Assembly (NCBI GenBank): GCA_002350545.1
Contig: DEEY01000023.1
Location: 4,645 to 17,484, forward strand
Direction of reading: 5' to 3'
From: Candidatus Saccharibacteria bacterium UBA2866
Lineage (GTDB): Bacteria; Patescibacteriota; Saccharimonadia; Saccharimonadales; Saccharimonadaceae
DNA: 12,840 nt
The notes under the pieces were generated by a model. It was not told where the DNA came from and did no database searches. It was given only the letters and a program-made list of their open reading frames with translations. Shown in pieces: positions 7,811 through 12,840 of the stretch. The first letter of the stretch is position 1; the number at the start of each line of letters is the position of its first letter. A program made the position numbers and the translations under genes.

Positions 7811-9178
7811 TTATTCTCGTGTTTTATCAAGTGACATAAATCTGAGTAATTCTGGGTGGAAGTAGAGCTCAATTTTACCAACTGCGCCATGTCGATGCTT
7901 GGCCACCAAAAGTTCCGTAATATGAGTTTCCTCATAGTTATCATCGTTCTGTTTATAATAATCTGGTCGATGCAAAAACATCACAAGGTCGGCATCTTGC
8001 TCGATTGAACCAGATTCTCTTAAATCCGACAAAACCGGTCGCGGGTCATCGCGCCCCGTTACACTACGCGACAACTGCGCCAAGGCAACTACAGGTATTT
8101 CTAACTCGCGCGCTAAAATTTTCAAACCACGCGAAATCTCCGTCACTTCCTGCACACGGTTCCCGGCATAACGGTCTGAGCCAGAAATCAACTGCAAATA
8201 ATCGACGATAATAACACCAATATCATGATCGTGCATAGCACGCCTTGCTTTGTTTCGAAGCTCTACAATTGTCATAGAGCTTGTGTCGTCAATATAGATT
8301 GGTATTTCATCCATTTCAGAAAGAGCGTCACCGATTTTTTGAAATTCTTCTTCCGATAAATTACCTGTTCGCATTTTCCAGTTATCTACACCAGACACAT
8401 CCGAAATCATCCGATCAATAATTTCATTTGCCGCCATCTCCATCGAGAAAAACAACACACCCTTTTTATTGATACTCGCAATATTATAAGCCAAGTTTTG
8501 CGCAAAAGTTGTTTTACCCATTGCTGGGCGGGCACCCACGATAATTAAATCTCCTTTTTGAAAGCCCGCCGTCTTCTTATCTAAATCACGAAAACCAGTC
8601 TTCAGCCCCCTCAGGGCGCCTTTGTTTTTATGTAATTCTTCAATTCTGTCAAAAGCATCCGCTAAAAGCTCATCCATTGCCACATAATCGCTTTTTACGA
8701 TTTTATCGGAAACCTCAAATAGGTCCTTTTCTGCCGCACCGATTAAATTATCAACTTCCGCATCGTCCTCGTAGGCCTTACTTGCAATTTCGTTACCAGC
8801 TTTAATTAATCTGCGCCTCACAGAAGCTCTTTCAATAATATCCGCATAAGCCTTAGCGTGTGAGGCTGCTGGCACAAAATTTGATAATTCCGTCAAATAA
8901 GGTGCCCCGCCAATTTCTTTCAATTTTTTCTTTGATTTTAATTCAGTTGTTAAAGTTAAAAGGTCGATTGGTTTGTGTTGATCATAAAGCCCCATCATGG
9001 CTTCAAAAATTATCTCGTGCCGCTTCTCATAAAAATCTCGCGGTTTCAAAATCGTCAAAATCTCTGGCATTACGCCATCTTGAATCATGATCGCACCAAG
9101 CAAAGATTTTTCTGCTTGCACGTCCTGTGGTGGTACGCGACCACCATCTTTGTTAGAATGGACTGCCTCCTCCGTCAT
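7811..9178 (-). CDS. dnaB: Replicative DNA helicase DnaB
   Basis: A 455-residue helicase of normal family length with no intein. The N-terminal helical domain (about 15-120) starts with the typical RVPPQDVQAEKSLLGA string and is followed by the linker helix region and a RecA-like ATPase domain (about 190-452). ATPase motifs: Walker A GARPAMGKTT (215-224), catalytic glutamate E247 in FFSMEM, Walker B IIVDYLQL (323-330), ALAQLSR (365-371), and KHRHGAVG (427-434), which holds the probable arginine finger R429. As the hexameric ring helicase it unwinds DNA at the fork. Its start overlaps the dnaX end by 26 bp, and GAGGT five bases before the ATG is a good ribosome binding site. It may be transcribed both with dnaX and from a promoter inside the dnaX end. 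Confidence 0.97.
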   Translation of the reverse strand: MTEEAVHSNKDGGRVPPQDVQAEKSLLGAIMIQDGVMPEILTILKPRDFYEKRHEIIFEAMMGLYDQHKPIDLLTLTTELKSKKKLKEIGGAPYLTELSNFVPAASHAKAYADIIERASVRRRLIKAGNEIASKAYEDDAEVDNLIGAAEKDLFEVSDKIVKSDYVAMDELLADAFDRIEELHKNKGALRGLKTGFRDLDKKTAGFQKGDLIIVGARPAMGKTTFAQNLAYNIASINKKGVLFFSMEMAANEIIDRMISDVSGVDNWKMRTGNLSEEEFQKIGDALSEMDEIPIYIDDTSSMTIVELRNKARRAMHDHDIGVIIVDYLQLISGSDRYAGNRVQEVTEISRGLKILARELEIPVVALAQLSRSVTGRDDPRPVLSDLRESGSIEQDADLVMFLHRPDYYKQNDDNYEETHITELLVAKHRHGAVGKIELYFHPELLRFMSLDKTRE

Positions 9179-10532
9179 TTTGTACCTCTCCTCCCATTAT
9201 ATCAGAAATTCGTTCAGCCACTGCATCTTTTTTTGCATTCAAGGGAGCATCATTTTCGTCATGGATTGTAATTTTTACATTTCCATCTACTGCTTGGATT
9301 AATATTTTCTTGTTATTGTCTCTCGATAAGATAGTCTTTACGATTTTTTTACTCGGATAAATATTAAGTTCCCCATCCATGAATTCATATCGACACTTAA
9401 CAAGCTGTGCCCCCACTCCTTCGTTCAACTCCTTCACCTTGTGAATAAACCCTCCCCATTCGAAGTTGGTAGTGGGTTCCATCGATTGTTTTGAAGGCGA
9501 TTTGGAAATACCTTTTCGAGGGCTTCCGGAGGTTACGACCGAGGATGAGGGCGCGAGCCCCGTGACGACGGGAGCGAGCGACCCGTCCCGAGAAAAGGTA
9601 TTTTTAGATTGCGTATAAGTAAATGCGACCAGTAGTCGCGCCTCCGCAAACGGCGCTCTCACATCCGGCAATTTAGTAAGTAGTGGTAATAAATCTGGTT
9701 TCGGATCAGCAACAATAGTAGCAATTAATTCTTCCGCCAAAGTTTCTGGCTTAACCCCAGAGCTAAGCAAATCTTTTAAAATTGTTGTAATTTTTACAAC
9801 ATCACCTGTAATATAAGCTTCAAGTAATTCAGAAATTTGTTCATCCTGTGGCAACCCCATTGCGGCAACCACCATATCTTTAGTTATCTCGCCGTCTGAT
9901 AGTGTCGATAATTGATCAAGTAAAGACAAAGTGTCTCGGAAAGAACCTCCCCCACGTTTCGTAATTATCTCTAACGCTTCATCTGATATTTTTATTTTTT
10001 CTTTTTTAACTACCGACTTCAAATAATTCATCATCACTTCATTCGGGGCCAGTTTAAAAGTATATACCTGTGCTCGTGAGGTAATTGTGACAGGAACTTT
10101 ATAGGCATCGGTTGTCGCCATGATAAATATAGTATGTTTAGGCGGCTCTTCCAAAGTCTTCAGCAGTGCATTAAAAGCCTCCTTAGTTAGCATATGCACC
10201 TCATCAATAATGTAGATTTTGTATTTCCCACTAGACGGCGCAATCATTACTTTTTCACGCAGTTCCCGGATATTATCAATTCCACGATTGCTGGCCCCAT
10301 CGATTTCAATAATATCTACATAATCATCTTCAATCTCATACTTAAATCCATTTACTTCGTGCGCCAGAATCCGCGCAACCGAAGTCTTTCCGCAACCTCT
10401 TGGTCCCACAAATAAATACGCATGCGAAACCTTCCCTGCTTTCAGGGATTTCAAAAGTGGCTCCGTTACTTGCGGTTGGCCCACTACATCCTCCAATTTT
10501 AGCGGTCGATACCGCCTATATAAACTCCTCAT
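9153..10532 (-). CDS. dnaX: DNA polymerase III subunit gamma/tau (DnaX), zinc module absent, carrying an inserted element
   Basis: A 459-residue AAA+ clamp-loader ATPase, which loads the sliding clamp at replication forks. Order of parts: start SLYRRYRPLKLEDVVGQ; Walker A GPRGCGKT (43-50); Walker B IIDEVHM (108-114); sensor 1 MATTD; SRAQ (152-155) with the arginine finger R153; sensor 2 GSFRD (196-200); collar domain to about 305; and a C-terminal domain from about 355. Ordinary DnaX has four zinc-binding cysteines between Walker A and the conserved IEID string; here that stretch is an 11-residue acidic loop without cysteine (about 61-71). Residues 310-343 are encoded by a GC-rich palindromic element placed in frame between collar and C-terminal domain. 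There is no ribosome binding site before the ATG, only a -10 box eight bases away. The protein is short for a tau, so the helicase- and polymerase-binding part is small or different. Confidence 0.95.
   Translation of the reverse strand: MRSLYRRYRPLKLEDVVGQPQVTEPLLKSLKAGKVSHAYLFVGPRGCGKTSVARILAHEVNGFKYEIEDDYVDIIEIDGASNRGIDNIRELREKVMIAPSSGKYKIYIIDEVHMLTKEAFNALLKTLEEPPKHTIFIMATTDAYKVPVTITSRAQVYTFKLAPNEVMMNYLKSVVKKEKIKISDEALEIITKRGGGSFRDTLSLLDQLSTLSDGEITKDMVVAAMGLPQDEQISELLEAYITGDVVKITTILKDLLSSGVKPETLAEELIATIVADPKPDLLPLLTKLPDVRAPFAEARLLVAFTYTQSKNTFSRDGSLAPVVTGLAPSSSVVTSGSPRKGISKSPSKQSMEPTTNFEWGGFIHKVKELNEGVGAQLVKCRYEFMDGELNIYPSKKIVKTILSRDNNKKILIQAVDGNVKITIHDENDAPLNAKKDAVAERISDIMGGEVQNDGGGSPF
9184..9204 (-). 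promoter_or_regulatory. dnaB promoter and ribosome binding site inside the 3' end of dnaX
   Basis: The minus strand reads TGA-TATAAT (9204-9196), then GGGAGG, then GAGGT (9188-9184), five bases before the dnaB ATG at 9178. The extended -10 matches the other promoters of the window. A start site seven bases downstream would leave a leader of about 10 bases that just retains the AGAGGT site. All of this is coding sequence of dnaX (residues 443-449), so selection on the protein may be responsible for part of the match. Confidence 0.5.
9506..9603. repeat. GC-rich palindromic element (about 98 bp) inserted in frame in dnaX
   Basis: The ends are a perfect 12-bp inverted repeat: AAATACCTTTTC at 9506-9517 and GAAAAGGTATTT at 9592-9603. 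Inside the arms the pairing resumes after a 2x2 G/A mismatch with GGG (9520-9522) against CCC (9587-9589). The interior holds further stems: GGGC-GCGA-GCCC (9549-9560), and GACGGG (9567-9572) against CCCGTC (9582-9587) with a nine-base loop. By my count the interior 74 bases are about 72% G+C, against clearly AT-rich flanks. It is read through in frame as residues 310-343 of DnaX, rich in Ser, Gly, Val and Pro, using codons (CTC, GTC, TCG, GGG) unlike the rest of the gene. No clear target duplication is visible and no second copy lies in this window. Confidence 0.75.
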
Positions 10533-10540
10533 TAATATCT

Positions 10541-10549
10541 ATTATATCA
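10541..10549 (-). promoter_or_regulatory. Extended -10 promoter of dnaX, probable leaderless start
   Basis: The minus strand reads TGA-TATAAT, then eight bases, then the dnaX ATG at 10532. The TGA is also the stop codon of the preceding gene (10549-10547). The eight bases AGATATTA contain no ribosome binding site. Transcription would start at or within about two bases of the ATG. I see no -35 hexamer at the expected distance. Confidence 0.6.
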
Positions 10550-11065
10550 TAAAGCGGCTTCGACAGCTGCCCAGGTAGCATCATCGTTATTTGCCGGAAT
10601 CGTTACGGACACTTGTGAACCCTCCCGTAAATGGAAATAGGTAACAGAAGCGTATAGAATCTGGTATTCTTTCCCTGCTACTTCCACAAAATACTTGTCA
10701 TCATGATGGGTCAAAGTACCAATTACGGTTTTACGTTCAACTGGACCAATTTGCTTATAGAGGAACTTGCCGTCTTCCGTGATCGTCAGCTTCATAATGT
10801 CACCTTCAACCAACTTTGACTTTGAGGCATAGTTAGCTGGTACTGGGTAATTTTTACCATCTGGGCCAATCATGATTTGGCCATCAAAAATTCCTTCAAT
10901 GATTTTACCTTCAGGACTGGAAACCACGGTTTCCCTTGGTGCAGATATCGCATCACCATCACCAAGTATTGAAATTAATAATTCCTTCGCAGCTGACAAA
11001 TTAGTCTCAGCTTCACCGAGCAAACTTCGCAGTCTTTTTATTTGTTTTTCTGGTATTTCAGACAT
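10547..11065 (-). CDS. Conserved small protein of unknown function (CPR-type family)
   Basis: A 172-residue soluble protein; no signal peptide or membrane segment is visible. An N-terminal helical part (about 4-35, heptad-like KQIKRLRSLLGEAE) is joined by a short linker to a beta-rich domain (about 52-172) with the strings EGIFDGQIMIGPDGK, YPVPANYASKSKLVEGD and KQIGPVERK. The second half may contain a second small beta unit (GTLTHHDDKYFVEV to SVTIP). From memory, proteins with GPDGK...YPVPANYASKSKLVEGD recur widely in CPR genomes as unnamed conserved proteins, but I cannot verify this and know no function. I use the ATG at 11065, which has AGGA eight bases upstream; the ATG three codons earlier (11074) is also possible. 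It ends in TGA, whose bases form part of the dnaX promoter, and it sits directly ahead of dnaX, so a link to replication or expression of dnaX is conceivable but unproven. Confidence 0.8.
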   Translation of the reverse strand: MSEIPEKQIKRLRSLLGEAETNLSAAKELLISILGDGDAISAPRETVVSSPEGKIIEGIFDGQIMIGPDGKNYPVPANYASKSKLVEGDIMKLTITEDGKFLYKQIGPVERKTVIGTLTHHDDKYFVEVAGKEYQILYASVTYFHLREGSQVSVTIPANNDDATWAAVEAAL

Positions 11066-11096
11066 ACCTCGCATCCTGTCTATATATAATATTAAT

Positions 11097-11128
11097 ATTA
11101 TATTATATCTAACAGCTCAAAAAGTCAA
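11097..11128 (-). promoter_or_regulatory. Promoter of the conserved small protein gene
   Basis: Two overlapping TATAAT boxes (11107-11102 and 11102-11097) lie upstream of the gene. TTGACT at 11128-11123 could serve as -35, with 15 bases to the first box or 20 to the second, neither ideal. The leader would be about 25-35 bases. A 20-bp perfect AT palindrome (11084-11103) overlaps the second box and could be an operator or simply promoter AT richness. The rest of this gap, to 11189, shows nothing else I can name. Confidence 0.45.
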
Positions 11129-11189
11129 GAACAATTGGCAAAAGTTTTCCACCTAAATAACTTCGGTCATGCTAAAAATGTTGTAATTT

Positions 11190-12239
11190 TTACATATTCT
11201 CCCACAACCCCGTATGTCTCTTGCCGTCAAATATCATCGTTGGAATACCTTTGACCTTCAACTGGTCCTCAATAATATCGCGATTTTCATTCATTTTGTC
11301 GGTAATTTCTGGATAATTAGCGATTTCGCGCACTTCCTTTATACCATCCTTATCTAGTCCAGCTTCAGCTAACCAAGCCTCAAGTTTAGCCACCGCTTCA
11401 TCGTGTGAATAGTCTTCGTTAAACTTGTTTTGATAGGAGATTCCTTCACTATTTTTACCAGTGAAAATATGGTCAAGCAGTTCGACAGCGAGTCCAGATT
11501 TAAATTGCTCAGCCGCCAACATATATCGCACTGCAATCTCTGAATTCTTAAACTTATAATTATTATCTGCATCCTGAATCGCAAATGGCACCAACCTTAC
11601 GTTATATTCGTCAAAGAATCCAGCCGCTTTTTGATTGCGATACGAAATCATACATACCGAGCACCCCGGATCGAAGATATCTACCGCTACAGATGCCTCC
11701 GCATTAGTGCTAGGTACTGTTACATAATTAAAGTTATAATCTTCAGCATTGTAGGTTTTAAATTTGTCCGGTATAGCTTCAAATATCTCGCCCCATTCCG
11801 TAAACCAGCGCCCAGTTGCTTCTAAAGCGTTGGATGGCTCTGACTCATCAATTGAGCAAACCTCAGCTCCCATTGAGCAGGCCGAAGGCTTTGTTACGTT
11901 GCAAGAGCCCAGTGCCCAGATTGCGAGTAATGACTTGATAGCAGTTAGCACCGCCCAAATTACAATAACTACAATTATCACAGAAAGCACTTCGATGATA
12001 ACCGACAAAGGTTTCACCCAATTAGGATGCTTCACGATTACTCGAGAAAGCAAAGTGTTTTTTACGTCGTCCTTGAAGCCAGTTTCGCATTTTTGCAAAC
12101 GCACCTTTTTCGATACACATCCCCACGCCTTTTTGAACATTTTCCAGTAGGCTTTCCCTACCTTAGGTTTAAAGATTGAAATAATCGCGACAAATACCCC
12201 AATTATCGCTAAAATAATAAAAGCAGCTATACACACCAT
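11190..12239 (-). CDS. Membrane-anchored DsbA-like thiol:disulfide oxidoreductase (thioredoxin fold)
   Basis: A 349-residue protein. Residues 3-22 and about 77-110 are hydrophobic; the loop between them is lysine-rich and hence probably cytoplasmic, placing the C-terminal domain outside. That domain (about 183-349) has the thioredoxin-fold active site C193-S-V-C196 after a beta strand, a helical insertion as in DsbA, and the cis-proline string GIPT (P333) before the last strands, MIFDGKRHTG. The expected role is forming or reshuffling disulfides in exported proteins; oxidation is more likely than reduction by analogy with DsbA, but direction is inference. Extra cysteines C113, C121 and C128 lie just outside the second membrane segment and could form a relay. 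The gene starts 18 bases after the cysteine desulfurase stop, without a ribosome binding site but with TGT-TACAAT nine bases before the ATG. The shortage of upstream signal leaves the exact start less sure. Confidence 0.8.
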   Translation of the reverse strand: MVCIAAFIILAIIGVFVAIISIFKPKVGKAYWKMFKKAWGCVSKKVRLQKCETGFKDDVKNTLLSRVIVKHPNWVKPLSVIIEVLSVIIVVIVIWAVLTAIKSLLAIWALGSCNVTKPSACSMGAEVCSIDESEPSNALEATGRWFTEWGEIFEAIPDKFKTYNAEDYNFNYVTVPSTNAEASVAVDIFDPGCSVCMISYRNQKAAGFFDEYNVRLVPFAIQDADNNYKFKNSEIAVRYMLAAEQFKSGLAVELLDHIFTGKNSEGISYQNKFNEDYSHDEAVAKLEAWLAEAGLDKDGIKEVREIANYPEITDKMNENRDIIEDQLKVKGIPTMIFDGKRHTGLWENM

Positions 12240-12248
12240 AATAGAACC

Positions 12249-12257
12249 ATTGTAACA
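12249..12257 (-). promoter_or_regulatory. Possible extended -10 promoter of the DsbA-like gene
   Basis: TGT-TACAAT follows the TAG stop of the cysteine desulfurase gene immediately and is nine bases from the ATG at 12239. It differs from TATAAT by one base. The layout repeats that seen before dnaX and the ABC operon, suggesting another leaderless start, but read-through from the upstream gene is an alternative. Confidence 0.4.
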
Positions 12258-12840
12258 CTAGCTCATAATTTTTGCCATAACTTTTTTTACTTTTTCAATA
12301 TCAGATGGCCGATTATGTAAACCCAAAGAGAATCTCATCAAAGGTGGCAACCCAAGTACGTGATCCAAATAATAATGTGCACAAAAGTATCCTGTCCGCG
12401 CCATTATATTCTCACGGGATAACGCCGAACCGAGTAGATGAGAGTCCAACCCTTCCACATAAAATGACATAGTTGGATTCGCCTCTTGATTCACCAAATG
12501 CACTTTATCAGAGCTTTGCAAGTATTCATATAATTCGGTGTAATTGCTCTCCAGGTTCTTCCAATCGGATTTTGGTAATTTATTTAGCCAATCCAGCGCT
12601 GCACCCAGTCCAATTATTTCACCCCACGCTTGCAAGCCCGCTTCAAACCTAGTATAACGATGTTCTTTCCCCTCTGCCGACAATAAATAGGAATCTTTTT
12701 TCACATCATCTACCATGCCACCCCCCACAAAACCAACCCCCATTTTGTTTGCTAATTCATCTCGCCAACAAATCACACCAAGCGACGGTGCATACAACTT
12801 GTGCGCCGAAAAACAAATCGCATCTACCTCTACCCCGCGT
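12258..12840 (-). CDS. SufS/NifS-like cysteine desulfurase, class V aminotransferase fold (5' end outside window)
   Basis: The visible 193 residues are the C-terminal part of a PLP enzyme that would remove sulfur from cysteine for Fe-S clusters or tRNA thiolation. The frame is open to the window edge and begins DAICFSAHKLYAP, where the lysine (codon 12800-12798) is the PLP-binding residue; the TTG at 12797 just after it is therefore not a start. Further family marks are VGGGMV, RFEAG and, near the end, ARTGYFCAH with the cysteine (codon 12383-12381) at the position of the catalytic persulfide Cys of SufS, followed by RFSLGLHNRPSDIEKV. Type II (SufS/CsdA-like) seems closest, but some class V aminotransferases and epimerases share the FCAH string, so the precise substrate is open. 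It is followed closely by the DsbA-like gene. Confidence 0.85.
   Translation of the reverse strand, partial: RGVEVDAICFSAHKLYAPSLGVICWRDELANKMGVGFVGGGMVDDVKKDSYLLSAEGKEHRYTRFEAGLQAWGEIIGLGAALDWLNKLPKSDWKNLESNYTELYEYLQSSDKVHLVNQEANPTMSFYVEGLDSHLLGSALSRENIMARTGYFCAHYYLDHVLGLPPLMRFSLGLHNRPSDIEKVKKVMAKIMS

Noticed and set aside
9506..9603. The GC-rich block as an intrinsic terminator or as part of an insertion sequence
   Set aside because: It lies inside an open reading frame, has no following U run in the right place on the transcript and encodes no transposase. A small palindromic element fits better.
9266..11192. Motif TGTAATTTTTACA occurring near 9266, 9786 and 11181 as a possible regulator site
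   Set aside because: Two copies are inside dnaX where they simply encode the string Val-Lys-Ile-Thr, and the third overlaps the stop of the DsbA-like gene. Chance in AT-rich DNA is enough.
11170..11192. Terminator after the DsbA-like gene (TGTAA-AAA-TTACA followed by a short T run)
   Set aside because: The stem is five A/T-dominated pairs and includes the stop codon; the T run is short and offset. It is too weak to call.
12795..12797. TTG as start of the cysteine desulfurase
   Set aside because: The same frame continues upstream to the window edge and contains the PLP-lysine string SAHK, so the gene is cut by the window and does not start here.
1..12840. Many long open frames on the plus strand, opposite the real genes
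   Set aside because: They lie antisense to well-recognised genes, lack ribosome binding sites and domain signals, and are of the length expected as shadows.
1..12840. Reassigned TGA (glycine code of Gracilibacteria/Absconditabacteria)
   Set aside because: Conserved proteins run full length with no in-frame TGA at glycine positions, and one gene ends with TGA at the expected place; the standard code fits.
1..12840. tRNA, rRNA, CRISPR array or riboswitch
   Set aside because: No gap is large enough for most of these, and I found no tRNA-like, direct-repeat or riboswitch-like pattern on either strand by reading.

Overview
The window reads as part of a Patescibacteria (CPR) chromosome, most likely Saccharibacteria (TM7). 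That placement rests on recognition, not on a search. The DNA is AT-rich, the standard genetic code fits (TAA, TAG and one TGA all end genes), and genes are packed with gaps of a few bases or overlaps of 8-32 bp. The DnaX protein lacks the zinc module of ordinary bacterial DnaX, and a small protein next to it resembles a family I associate with CPR genomes. All genes lie on the minus strand, so transcription runs from high to low coordinates. There is no RNA gene, CRISPR array or insertion sequence, and no gene-free stretch above 300 bases; the longest gap is about 124 bases (11066-11189).

In transcription order: (1) 12840-11190 holds the 3' part of a SufS-like cysteine desulfurase and a membrane-anchored DsbA-like thiol oxidoreductase. 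(2) 11065-10547 is a conserved small protein of unknown function. (3) 10532-7811 holds dnaX (clamp-loader ATPase) overlapping dnaB (replicative helicase), a replication pair. (4) 7762-3574 looks like a three-gene envelope operon: an AI-2E/UPF0118 permease, a YbhN/MprF-type flippase-like membrane protein, and a two-catalytic-domain D,D-carboxypeptidase (S11 serine peptidase fused to an M15B/VanY metallopeptidase). (5) 3556-1 holds two overlapping genes for a heterodimeric ABC exporter with one degenerate ATP site, followed by the first codons of a cytidylate-kinase-like protein.

Three things stand out. First, a roughly 98-bp, GC-rich, hairpin-forming element with perfect 12-bp terminal inverted repeats sits in frame in the linker region of dnaX; it resembles in principle the protein-inserted palindromic elements of Rickettsia and is the best candidate here for something undescribed. 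Second, a recurring extended -10 promoter (TGN-TATAAT) sits right at the stop codon of the preceding gene. In three cases it is only 8-9 nt from an ATG with no ribosome binding site, which points to leaderless mRNAs. Third, the carboxypeptidase carries an unusual cysteine cluster next to its zinc site, and the same window encodes a membrane DsbA-like protein that could oxidise it.
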